Source: Daedaleopsis sinensis
Lineage: Eukaryota > Basidiomycota > Agaricomycetes > Polyporales > Polyporaceae
Direction of reading: 5' to 3'
Assembly: GCA_033807695.1 (NCBI GenBank)
Contig: CM066308.1
Coordinates: 310,001 to 374,000 of the forward strand
DNA: 64,000 nucleotides
Shown here: piece by piece, positions 10,385-20,698 of the stretch
Layout: each line of letters begins with the position of its first letter
How positions within the stretch are numbered: position 1 is the stretch's first letter
The notes under the pieces: model-generated
Database searches by the model: none
What the model was told of the DNA's origin: nothing
Seen by the model: the letters and a program-made list of their open reading frames with translations, nothing else
Position numbers and translations under genes: made by a program

Positions 10385-10684
10385 CTATCGACGCGTGTTA
10401 GACGGTGTGTGACGCGACAAAGTCGAGACGTACTTTTTTTGTGAGGGGACGATGAGGGTCGAGTTCGAGGCCAAGTGCGGTTTGTTCGAGGCGCCCGGTC
10501 TTCGCAACCTTAAATACTTCGTCAGTTCAGGCAATGGCCTTGCCCCGCCACCGAGAACGGCATTTACCAGATTCAGGGACACTCCCCGTGCGTGTGGCCT
10601 ATATAGATTCGAGGTTCGCGAGTGCCAGTGAGTCGTCCCGTCCTGCCCCTCTTTCCTTGCTCTTCGCTCCTCCCGCCCACCGCC
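10385..10684. promoter_or_regulatory. Divergent promoter region
   Basis: 300 bp between the start of the minus-strand homeodomain-like gene and the plus-strand Cauli_VI-like gene. A TATA-like TATATAG lies at about 10600, upstream of the plus-strand gene. Shared regulation is possible but not shown. Confidence 0.4.
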
Positions 10685-11967
10685 ATGACCAACACGTCCT
10701 CCGCCAGACAAGACGATTGGGAGATGGCCGACCAGTCCCCGCTTTTCTCCATCGGCGGCATCTTGGAACAATGGCTGACGTTCGGCAAAAGATACAACGG
10801 TCAGTTAGTGTTCCAAGGATTAGACAAGTTACTCACATGTACTTTGACACAGAGACGCATTCAGATGCGCCCATCACCTATCCGTGTATGCCTTGCTTTC
10901 GATGGCTGTTGCACGGTGAGTGTTAGAAGTTAGAACGTAGTACGCGACGCGCTGCTGGCAAGTTGAACTCACGCTTGTGACACCGTGACTAGGTCCTGGT
11001 CACATGCATCTGTCCCACGAGGATTTCAACACCGTGCCCAGAGACGCCAGTGACAGCAACGACTCCGACCGCCAACTCTGGGACAGCGTCTCTCCTCAGT
11101 CCACCTTCCTTGCCGAACATCTGCCTGCTGTTCTCCCCCCTCCTCCTGCTACAACGCCCACTCTGTCTACTACCTCTCACGATGTTGACGTCGAGCTCGT
11201 CGACCGAGGTGCGCAAACTCAATGCCCCCACGATCACATCAGGTGCAAGAACTGTGGAGGACGTCCCCCTCCTCACCCTCATCGCGCTGGCCACCCCGTG
11301 GCTGCTCGTTCAGTCCCTCTCTCCTTCGCGGGAGTGCCTGCGTCTGCCCCGCACCTCCTCTATGGCGGGCAGGTTGATCCATCGGAGTCGGGCTCGTCCA
11401 TGAAATCCGCCCGCGTCAGCTCTGCGAGCACGTCTCTCAGCTCCGTCACCATGAGCTCCGGACGCGGCTCACTCTACACCACCCCGGAGCATGTCGACGT
11501 CGACCTACCCAACGTTGCCGATGGCGCTGGCGTTCGCGCAGCCGCTGGCGTTCGCGCCGCCGCCGCCGTCCTCGCCGCCGCTGCAGGGCCCGCCGTCACT
11601 GCTGTCCCCGCTGCCGCCGCCGTCCCCACTGTCCCCGCTGCCGCTGCCGTCCCCGTTGCCGCTACCGTCCCCGCCGCCGCTCCTGCTCGTGACTACGTTG
11701 CCTACATTGCTCCTCCCAGCAACTCGGAAACGTGGTACGTGGTGACACGCGGCCGAGTTGTCGGTGTGTTCGACAACAGGTATGCACTCTCCACCTGGGT
11801 TATTTGCCTCCACTGACGTAGGTTACAGTGCCGAGATGACCGACTCCATCTCTCACGTTCCCAATGGGAGCGGGTACAAGTGCACTGACCGCGACGATGC
11901 CATCGACGCCTTTGCGAAGGCCGAGGCGAGGGACGCTGTCAAGCAGAGGTTCCCGCCCGCCCGTTAA
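10685..11967 (+). CDS. Low-complexity protein with a C-terminal Cauli_VI / RNase H1 N-terminal-like domain (KDZ companion)
   Basis: Exons 10685-10799, 10853-10915, 10993-11779, 11829-11967. The phases give 367 aa. The middle is Ser/Thr/Pro-rich with a His/Cys cluster (CPHDHIRCKNCGG), followed by a long Ala/Val/Pro tract built from repeated GCC-type codons (about 11520-11690). The C-terminus reads WYVVTRGRVVGVFDN and then GYKCTDRDDAIDAF, split by the last intron. This matches the small fold shared by RNase H1 N-terminal (hybrid-binding) domains and caulimovirus viroplasmin, pattern YYVVxxGRxxGIF...YKxF...EA. That fold can bind RNA/DNA hybrid or dsRNA, but binding here is not demonstrated. Exon 2 is short and its frame is the least certain part. 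It ends about 600 bp before the next gene. Confidence 0.65.
11521..11690. repeat. Degenerate GC-rich coding repeat (Ala/Val/Pro tract)
   Basis: Short imperfect repeats of CTGGCGTTCGCGC, CCGCCGCCGTC and CCGCTGCCGCTGCCGTCC encode alternating Ala, Val and Pro. They would be prone to slippage. Confidence 0.6.
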
Positions 11968-12184
11968 AAGAACATAGTATGTTGATCCTTCGCCTGCCGT
12001 TCCGCTGTCTTATACCTCGTATTGAACGCTCCGTCTGTCGTATTGCTCAATCTCTTTTGCAGCTTTTCTCTCTCTACCCCCAAACCATATGCTGTCCCAT
12101 ACGTTTCAGAGCCCCCTTCTTGACGTCTGCGAGTTTGCTATCAGTCTGCATATATCATCCCAAACCCACATCATTCCGTCTTGC

Positions 12185-12294
12185 AATCCCTCTCGTGCCC
12201 GTCTCTGTACCGATCCCTCTCGTGCCCGTCTCTGTACCGATCCCTCTCGTTCCCGTCTGTACCGATCCCTCTCGTGCTCGTCTCTGTTCCGATC
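12185..12294. repeat. 27-bp tandem repeat, about four copies
   Basis: The unit GATCCCTCTCGTGCCCGTCT plus CTGTACC is repeated about four times. One copy lacks four bases (TCTG region) and the last is diverged. It is non-coding, between two KDZ companion genes. Confidence 0.8.
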
Positions 12295-12581
12295 CGCCCC
12301 CACGTTCTGCTTTTCTGCCTTTGGACACTTCGCGCTCGTAGTGAGCGATAAAAGCCTTTGGGTGTCGCCGATGTATGTAGTCGTGTAGTCGAGGCCGTGC
12401 TGATCTGCTTGTATCCCGGTGATGCAGCTTACGACCACACCCTGTCTGTGTAGCAGTGGCTTGTAGCACATCACTAGATTAGTCCGCTCTTTACGCGTTA
12501 TTGGCAGTGCCACGTGAATTAAATCGGTCGTATTGTAGACCTCATCTGTGCGAACCACCCTTGCCTCTGCACTTCATCAGT

Positions 12582-13382
12582 ATGGGGCGTCGTGCCAAAT
12601 ATCTCACTGCCGAAGACAAGAACGCTGCACGACAGGAACAGAAACGCCGGTATCGAGCATCAGATAAGTATGGCAATCTATTCGTTGAATCTCTTGCTAC
12701 AGTGCGTTTACTTACAATATACTTCAGGGGGAAGAAGAACAAGGCCGCCACAAATAAGAGATACTACGAGTCCCGGAAAGCTGCTACTCCTCTTCCTTCG
12801 ACGAGCAGCATAACCTACTCGATTCTACCGAACACAATGTTGCCCGAGGACTTGCTTTCGCGGGCTACGAAGGTCTTCCGCGCCGCACACTATGTCGACT
12901 GCGGCTCGGGTCCTCTTCTGGGACTCTGGGCGCCTCCGTACCAGTTCATTCCCCCGTCGCGCGAGAGATGGGACGCTCTCGCAGAGCACGAGGAGGAGGG
13001 CCCATGGGGCACACCCGAAGCGATCCTCGGATCCTTCCAAACAGATGAAATCGTGAAAGCGGGGAGGGAACATATTTCTGTTTGGCGTTCAGAGGCTGTA
13101 GAAGTTATCGAGACCGACCTGCGCGATGAACTGTCGGCGAGGGTGAAAGGCTGGGCCACGCTTCATGCAAATCCCGGGATATGTGCTACGCCTGAAGCTC
13201 GAGAGGCGGCACTAGATTGGGGTGCCAAGATCATCATAATGCTCGCGGAAGAATGGGAGTATCGTGTTCGAGGTGGCGGCGAGGGTTACTTCCAAGCCTT
13301 TCGCGAGAGTACCCTGCCCTGGCAACGTTTGATGCGAGAGATTGGTTGCTTGTATGAGTCTGAGAATCCTGAATCAGTTTAG
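12582..13382 (+). CDS. Small protein with basic N-terminus (KDZ companion), unknown function
   Basis: Exons 12582-12667 and 12728-13382 around a 60-bp intron (GTATGG...TTCAG). The product is 246 aa. The N-terminus is strongly basic (MGRRAKYLTAEDKNAAR, then KRRYRASDKGKKNKAATNK), which could bind DNA like an AT-hook or bZIP basic region, though no leucine zipper follows. The rest is acidic and helical-looking (ERWDALAEHEEEGPWGTPEA, LAEEWEYRVRGGGEGYF). I recognise the general look of transposon-linked hypothetical proteins in polypores but no named family. ATG 12582 was chosen because codons before it look untranslated. It ends about 1.25 kb before the transposase and lies on the same strand. 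Confidence 0.65.
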   Translation: MGRRAKYLTAEDKNAARQEQKRRYRASDKYGNLFVESLATVRLLTIYFRGKKNKAATNKRYYESRKAATPLPSTSSITYSILPNTMLPEDLLSRATKVFRAAHYVDCGSGPLLGLWAPPYQFIPPSRERWDALAEHEEEGPWGTPEAILGSFQTDEIVKAGREHISVWRSEAVEVIETDLRDELSARVKGWATLHANPGICATPEAREAALDWGAKIIIMLAEEWEYRVRGGGEGYFQAFRESTLPWQRLMREIGCLYESENPESV

Positions 13383-14638
13383 CTATGCAATGTATATGTA
13401 TTCCGACAATTTTGTGGGGGAGGATACGAATCGGCCGGGAAACGTTCACAGTCTTCATATGGGCTCAGAGCGTGTTCAAGGGTCAGATTCAATACACATC
13501 TCCGAGTTGATACCGCGCAGCAGGGAAACACCCACAATGTATTAAGTACTATATAACCATGTCTCAGACTCAATTCGGGGTCCCAAAAGTGAGCTACTTA
13601 CACTTCAAGTCATTGTTTTGTCGTGTCAGGACTGTAAGGGGGACCTATATCTGCTCTCTGATTGGACCGCTACTAAGAAGTTGACCCGGCGTCTCTCCCA
13701 GAAGTTGCCTCGAGCGCCTCCGTCGTGTTGCCTTTCCTCCGTCATGATGTGACCACCTGTCAGTCTCGCCCAAGTCTCGCCCCTTGCTTCTCTGCCTGAT
13801 CGCCTCCAACCAGTGTCTATACATCTCAGTTCAAGAACATCTACCGTCTCCCGAACTAGTGCCACTCCGATAAATATCAGCTTTTCACTGACACTACAGC
13901 AAATCTTTAGGTCCGTGACGTGTCTGCAATATTGTCAGAATATTAGCTGACCATCCATAGGGTGACTATGGTCAACGGGTCGCCCTCGTGACACACGACG
14001 GGGTGAATTGAGGGTGGATAGTCCTGGAGGTATGTTCTTCTCGTCAGGTGTGAATCTCTGCGGGCTGTGCTCAATGCATCTAGAGCATCTGTGGCGCACT
14101 TCTCGTTCGTGAACGTTCATCAACTCCCCTCGTTCCATAGAATTTATCGTTGGTTGGTGAGTAGTCCCCGCTACTATATCTAAATGCACTTAATGAAGTC
14201 GCCGTTTGTGCGTTCTCAGTATTTAATCGGGAGCAGAACTTACTTGAATGCCTTCGGACATTCTCATGGGTCCTCGCCACCGGAGCTCGTGTCTGCGATG
14301 TGGGGTGCAGTCGTATTGCACCATCTATCAGCAACGCCGTACGTTTGGCCGTTCGCACCATGTGCTACGTGTCCTCATGACTGAAATCTTTCCTGCAGAG
14401 CTCGACGATCCGCCTCCCGACGCACACCCTCCCCCCTGTTTGGTAGCATTGCTGAAGAGCTTGCCCAGGGTCTCGAGCGATTGCGGCGGCCATACGTCGC
14501 TGCTGCGTCATGCCTGTGTCATGGACGAGGACTGGGCTCTCGGCTGGCGGGCTGCGCGGCGGGGTTGAGGGTATGTAGGCCTTTGGCGAGTTCGTCTTGT
14601 CCCCTTCTCATCCCTGCATCCCCTCATATTCCCTCGCC
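13383..14638. other. 1.25-kb stretch before the KDZ transposase
   Basis: No gene can be supported. A plus-strand frame at 14248-14568 has a Cys-rich start (SSCLRCGVQSYC) and could be a decayed exon. Minus-strand frames look random. The last few hundred bases should hold the transposase promoter. Confidence 0.4.
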
Positions 14639-17600
14639 ATGGCTCCCCGATGGCTCGGTTCCATCAGGAAGCTCTTCATGCCTCGTCCCAAACGCAAGAG
14701 CAACTTCGCGTACTACTGCGACGACGACAACGAGCCCAGCGCCGATGGCCGCTCGTCGCCGACTATCACGCACACACACGCCGACTGGGAGCATGGCTAC
14801 GAGGGCACTCGCATTCAGACTCGCTACTATAACCTTCCCGCCTCGCCGAAGAAGCGTACTCGCTCCCTGTCTCTCCCTTCCTCCCTCCCACCTCTCCATC
14901 AGATAGACGACGCGGAGTCGGCACCGTACGACCCCATGAGCCACCCTGGCGACCTCGACTACATATATCATCAACTGCAGCAAATTGCCGACGATCCGAG
15001 GCCTCGGAAGCGCACCGCCGGGGTAAGTACACTTATCCCATCCGTGTAGACGTCCACTTACCCGTTTTCCACAGGACCGGCCAATACTGCAGTGGATCCC
15101 CGAGGCGGACACCTACCTCGACGAGCTCCTGCGTCTCGAAGGTCGAGGTGATTTCGTCAACGCCTCGTGCCCGTGCGGCGCCGATCCGACCGCTACAGTC
15201 TACCGATGCGACGACTGCGCCGACCACCGACTCTACTGCCAAGGATGCATCCTGTCTACTCATGCCCGCACTCCCCTTCACCGTGTCAAGGTATGTTGTG
15301 TAGCTACGAAGTTCGTGATAGTGCCGCTCACTGATGACCTTTGTAGGAGTGGAGGGGCGACTGCTTCCATCGTGTCTCGCTCAAGTCCCTTGGGCTCTGC
15401 GTCCAGCTGGGCCACGAACCGGGCGACAAGTGCATCAATCCGAGATCCGCCTGGGGTGACGACTTCATCGTCCTCGATATCTTCGGTATACACGAAGTGT
15501 CCCTGCAGTTCTGTGGCTGTGAGAGTGCCCATCCCCCACATGTCCAGCTACTTCGTGCGAGCTGGTTCCCCGCCACGTCTGTCAACCCAAAGACTGCCGC
15601 GACCTTCCGCCTCCTCGAGTCCTTCCATCTCCTCTCTACCCAATCCAAAGTCTCGGCGTATGATTTCTACATCAGCCTTGCACGCCGCACCGACAACACT
15701 GGGGTCCATACCCCCAAGGTTCGTGATTCTTGTATATGACATGACAGTGTTCGTTCGCTAACCTCTGTCTTAGGACCGCTATCCGTCGTTCTTGACGATG
15801 ATCCGGGAGTGGCGCCACTTGAAGATGATGAAGTGTGGTGGCCGCGGGAACGATCCTGATGGCATCGCCGCGACTCAACCCGGCGAATGTGCTGTCGACT
15901 GTCCCGCGTGCCCACAACCCGGCAAGAACATCCCGCTATCCGAGGACGATGGTCCACCGCAGTCGAAGAGGTGAGAGCACGCATGCGTATACGATAGCAT
16001 ACGTAGTCTAACTTTTGCAGTAGCTGGCTTCGCAGGTTGTTCATCGGCATCGACGCCAACTTCCGTCTCAAACGGAAGAAGGTGTCTAGCGACGCCGTTG
16101 ACCCTAGCCTCAATCACAGGTACGCATATGTCGTCGAGGAGAAGGGCTACAAGGAGCACCTGGCGAAACACGACACCCTTCTCGCCGAACAGTCGGATCA
16201 TTGCAATAACCACGACGCTGTCAAGCTGGCGACATCCAAAGGCGCGCCGGGTCTCGCAGCTACCGGTGTGGCAAGCGTCGATTGCGCTCGTCATGAGATG
16301 AAGCAGCCGTGCTCCACTGGCGACCTGCAGAAAGGCGAACGGTATGTAACTCACACTCTTGCCTGTGCTCCAATCTCACACTTTGGCCCATAGTTTCGTG
16401 AACATTGACTACCTGCTGAACTCTTCGCTTCGGCAGAATGCGCCGCCCGATATCCTGGCTTCGTACGACATCGCGTGTCACATCGACCGGAATCTGGACG
16501 CCCGTTTCGACAAGTACGGCTACGACCTTTCCTCTTTCACCATCAACTGGGCGATCCCCAAGTTCCACATCAACGCTCACCGGGAGCTCTGTCGCGCCGA
16601 CTACAATCTTCGATACTTGCCGTACTGCGCTCGCGACGATGGGGAGGCCGTCGAACGGTTATGGTCGCGCACCAATGCCGCCGCAGCTAGTACGAAGGAG
16701 ATGGGTCCCGGCTCGCGTCGTGACCATCTAGACGACATCTTCGGCTACCACAACTGGATGAAGGTCACTCATCTTCGTAAGTACAAGCCTTCTGTGTTTT
16801 ATTTACCATTACTAAGTGTTCGTTGTCACCCAGCGGCTACGATGCTCACTCGGATCAAGAAAGCCGTCCCCGAGAGGAACGCACAGGTCGAGGCATTCCA
16901 CCAGTTCCACGCTTCGTTGCCGGCAGACTCCACCAATGCATGGCAGGGCATGGTAGAGGCATGGGAGCGCGACCGCTCGCAACCGAACCCGTTCTACGTC
17001 AACCGCCCGAGTAAGTTTCGCCTCGATACTATACACTACGTGCGCCTGCTGACTGACCATGCGCGTTCGTAGCGATCACGCAGGCATCCATCAAGCGCCA
17101 GCTCGCCGAGGAGGATGCGGAGGCTCTCAAGACCGGCGCCACGGTCGTTTTGCACGAGAAGTTCTCGGCCAGCGCGATGGTCGTGGCTGGTATTGAACTT
17201 GAAGACAGCCAGTGAGTGCACCCCTCTGACTGTCTCATATTCACTGTACTGATAGCCATACAGGCGTCGTTTGAGGGTCGATGTGGACGCTATGCCCGCA
17301 CATGCAACCGACATCCAGCAGGCGAAGATGCTGGAGCGTCAAAACGTCTTGCGTCGGCGCCTCTACGCCTGGTTCGATGTGCAGCAACTCTACATGCCCG
17401 GGGTCGTCGCTCAGCGCGCCCGACTCCTCTCCGACAACGACACGACGTCCCTGCCATACAACCTCCCGCTCCTGCTTCCCTCTACCGCCATGGCCTCTGT
17501 CCAAGTTACATCGGATCTTGTCGAGCACGAGTGGCGGCTGCGCTATGCCCAGGTGTTCGACGCCCTCGCCGACTTGCGTGGTCACCTCGAGGTCAAATCG

Positions 17601-18394
17601 CATTTATACTCATTCAAGGACCGGTTCATCCGTGGTCAGCGCGCGAACACGCGCGCCCAGACCGTCATCAAACAGGTCGACAGCAAGGTCGACGCGGACG
17701 TGGGACGATATCGTACGGCATACACAGCTCTTTGCGGCATGAGCGGGCGGCTCAACAAGATCGGCTGGCGCGACCACCTCCGTCTCCTTCTCGCCGACGA
17801 TGTTCGCCATGTAACGGAGGGCGAGGAAGGCCAGTCTGAGGGCCGCCGCACCATGTCTTGGATCTGGCAGGCTAGTGCCGCGCCGACGAGCAGCGACGGC
17901 TCCGGACAGGTCCAGGACAGCCTGCAGGAGTGTAAGTGCCATCACGATATCATTTGCGTAAGCATACTGATGTGCTATTGATAGCTTTGCGGGTTGAATG
18001 GTGCAAGGCACGGGCTCGCGCCGCGCGTTGGACGGAGGAGGTAGAACTCCTCCAAGAAGAGATGTCGCGTACTATCGCATATCACGGCTGGGCGAACGCT
18101 TGGTGGCTTGCCCATGTGGACAGAAAGTTCGCTGACCGACCCGACTATCGCGAAGGTGCGAACGCGTACGCCCGTCGTCAAGCCGCCGTTCGAGCATCCC
18201 TACGCTCGTTCTGCGAGAAGACATGGGAACATGTCCGCATCTGGATCTGTTTGGGCTCTGCGGATGCCGACGACGAGCTGCCGGAGCTCGTGCCTGCTGC
18301 CGACCTCGACGACGAGTTGTCGGTTTCCGCTCCCGTTGCAGATGACAAGGATGAGCCGCCGGAACTCGAGCGTGTTGTTGACGATGACGACTAA
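14639..18394 (+). CDS. KDZ (Kyakuja-Dileera-Zisupton) transposase with CxC zinc cluster
   Basis: Ten exons: 14639-15022, 15075-15290, 15347-15718, 15774-15970, 16021-16341, 16394-16776, 16834-17010, 17073-17211, 17264-17931, 17985-18394. All phases agree and give 1088 aa with no stop or frameshift. After a basic N-terminus, residues ~150-185 hold the Cys cluster CPCGADPTATVYRCDDC...CQGC typical of the CxC2-like domain in front of KDZ transposases. It is followed by conserved GIHEVSLQFCGC, LLRASWFPAT and AYDFY. The RNase H-fold catalytic acids are visible: D in FIGIDANFRLKRKK (~residue 401), D in SYDIACHIDRN (~522) and E in GEAVERLWSRT (~581-584). The C-terminus is acidic (DELPELVPAADLDDE). 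It would cut and paste the surrounding segment. Being intact, it may be active. Confidence 0.92.
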
Positions 18395-19130
18395 CACGTA
18401 CGTAGGCCGCGATACCCCTTCCCGCTTGAACTCGCATGGACGATTGCCACCTGTCTCCGTTCTGTATGGACTTGGACTTTCCTGTTTGAATTTGCCCTGC
18501 TGTACGCTGTCGCTCAACCTCTTACACGGTTTCAGAACTTGTTGTACGCTCGCAAAAAGTCGCCTCCCAGTCTGCCGTCCATATTATGTTCTTGCTGTGT
18601 CGTTCTTTCTGCCGTCTGCACTCACATGTACACTTTCTCGAAATGAAATTTGTATTGCTCGACATGTTCTTGACATTATGCGAGTGTGCCCCACTCAACG
18701 CGTGCACTCGTGCCTAGCATGAAAGACTTAAGACAGACGGTAGCCTCTCGGCGTCTAGCTTGAAAGACTTAGGAGGAGGAGGTGTGGCTCTTGGCGCCTA
18801 TGACCTCTTCCTTGAGCTCCCCACCACCATCTCTTCAGCACGACGCCCTGAGTCCACTTTTCATTCTATATCCTTCGAACAGGCTGCTCTTGGTCGATCA
18901 CATCAAAATCTACTCGGGCTCCAAGACTCAAACGTGTAGGATCGCGCCCACGGCTTCAGGAAGCGCTGCATTGCCCACAATATTGCTACAAACCGCGTGC
19001 ACCTCAGTTACATGGTAAGTCATATACCATCCACTCGTGCGCCCGCATGCTCTCTATTTCACAGTATACGACTGTGCTGTGACGTGCTTACAATGCGCCA
19101 AAGGCGGATGCAGGTGCCGAAGCCAGCGCC
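18395..19130. other. Downstream of the KDZ transposase
   Basis: Pyrimidine-rich, AT-richer than the gene, and probably 3' UTR plus spacer. The phrase AGCxTGAAAGACTTA occurs twice (about 18717 and 18758). No gene is supported. Confidence 0.4.
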
Positions 19131-19189
19131 GTGCGCCAGGGTGGCCAGCTCGCACCCGCCCCCCGCCCCCCGCCCCCGCCCCGAACACC

Positions 19190-20205
19190 CGCACACCCCG
19201 ACACCCCGTCGAGATTTCAGCACATTGCGCACCGCACAGTATTCGTGCCGCGTCGCACCATTTCTCCCCGACGCACCAAGCCGTATCTAACGCACCAAGC
19301 CGTATCCAGGCGCACCCCCGTCCTGTTCTCGTACCCGCACAGGCTCCAAGCGTACCCGCCATCGTACTGTAGCCGTGACGTATCACCGCCTATGTGAGTT
19401 TATCCCTGCACGCTATCCAGCACAATATGCCCCGCAGGCGCATCCGCACCGCGGTGTGCCGTACCCCCGCGTCCTACACCCGTACCTCCATGTGGGCTCC
19501 CAGCGCACCCGCGCATCGCACTGTACCCGTGGCGCGTCACCTCATCTCCCAAATTACCACCGCGCCACGCCGTTTTGCAGCACGCCAGGCCCCGAAGGCG
19601 CATCCGCGGCGCGCCGCGCCGTACCCCTGGGTATCTGCGCGCCACGCCGTATTTGGAGCGAGCACCGCGCCGTACCCCGAGGAGCCCCACCTGTGTCGCA
19701 TCCGCGCGTGCTGGTCGCGCTGCATTCTACGGGCACCAGGCAACGCGGCGCGCGGATACGCTCGGGCGTGTGAAATTCCGAGGCCCATAAGCAAGTATAT
19801 GCACGCCCCGCCGTATCCCGAGCCCGCCTATTTGAAACCCCCATCGGGGCACCGCGCCGTACCCCAAGGTGCCCAAAGTGCGTCCCTCGCCCGCGCGGCG
19901 GGCATGCTGGGTTCCCCGCCCGCGCGACGGCCGCAATGCATGCTACCAGGCAGCGCCGCGCGGGCGGTACGCACGGTCGTGCGAAAGTCTGGGAGTCCAT
20001 CAATGTATATTCGTCAATGTATATTCAGACGCTGAGCAAACAATATATAGGTCTGGCGGAGTCCGAATACTGGATCGCTGACGCTGAGTACCAGAAAGGG
20101 TACGCGGCGGGGTCGACACGTGCTCCAGAGGCGGGCGACATACCGTCTGACATGGGAGCGCGGTAGGGTATGTCGCACAGCGGTATGGGGGCAGTATAGG
20201 GGGGC
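19190..20205. repeat. Field of degenerate short repeats (probable sub-terminal transposon DNA)
   Basis: Many spaced copies of CGCGCCGTACCCC and relatives (GCACCGCGGTGTGCCGTACCCC, GCGCCACGCCGTATTTG, CACCGCGCCGTACCCCGAGG) occur over about 1 kb. Near 20135-20190 GCGACATACC and its complement GGTATGTCGC face each other. Arg/Pro/Ala-rich frames on both strands are a by-product. Repeat fields of this kind near element ends are typical binding sites for the transposase or its partners. Confidence 0.65.
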
Positions 20206-20698
20206 ACCGGATCTGTAAGTAGAGCCTACCGATGTATCAAACGGCCTCTAACAACAGGATGTAATGGATCACATTCGAAGTCTTATAAGAGGTACTGATA
20301 TATTCCTCTGCCAGGATCTAGTGCCTCCATCACCATCAACCCCGCCCACCACCACCCTTTTCACCCCGACCTTCACACATCCCGTCCATCTACCCTCGAT
20401 CTCTGGGCGCCGAGCCCACGGCAGCAAGACCCTCGATCCTCTGCGTACTATACGTCTCCGTATCTGTACGTTCCGTTCCGGTGTTACCCTTTCCTACATA
20501 CACACGCGGTAGTCAGCCTTCTAGGCAACCGTGTCCGAGAGACTCCGCCTCGCCAGGCGCGGTAAAATCGGTTGTGCAGTCACGAGTTCCGACCGCCGGC
20601 GTTCGCAAGAACGTTTGTAGGTGTGCGTCAGGCCTTACACGCCCTCGTGATCTCGACTGTGTTTGATTGCTTTACATTTACACATTCTCCTTTAGTTT
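20206..20698. other. Right junction of the nested insertion and retroelement leader
   Basis: The sequence changes from AT-rich to C-rich leader-like DNA near 20315. This is probably where the retroelement resumes. The remainder would be the 5' leader in front of gag. No gene is supported. Confidence 0.4.

Larger units (their letters stand above)
7000..20650 (+). mobile_element. KDZ-type DNA transposon with companion genes, nested in the retrotransposon (limits approximate)
   Basis: This segment separates the retroelement's primer site (6981-6991) from gag (from about 20.7 kb). It holds a full KDZ transposase (14639-18394), a homeodomain-like regulator (minus strand), a Cauli_VI-like gene and a small basic-N-terminus gene, all with introns. 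Retained introns in the plus-strand genes argue that it inserted as DNA after the retrotransposon had integrated. The right flank (19.2-20.2 kb) is packed with degenerate short repeats, as expected of sub-terminal transposon DNA. Exact ends, terminal inverted repeats and the expected ~8-bp target duplication were not identified, so it could also be more than one insertion. Confidence 0.7.

Noticed and set aside
7091..20323. TCTAGTG at 7092-7098 and 20317-20323 as KDZ target duplication
   Set aside because: A seven-base match is expected by chance over this search space, and the adjacent sequences show no terminal inverted repeat.
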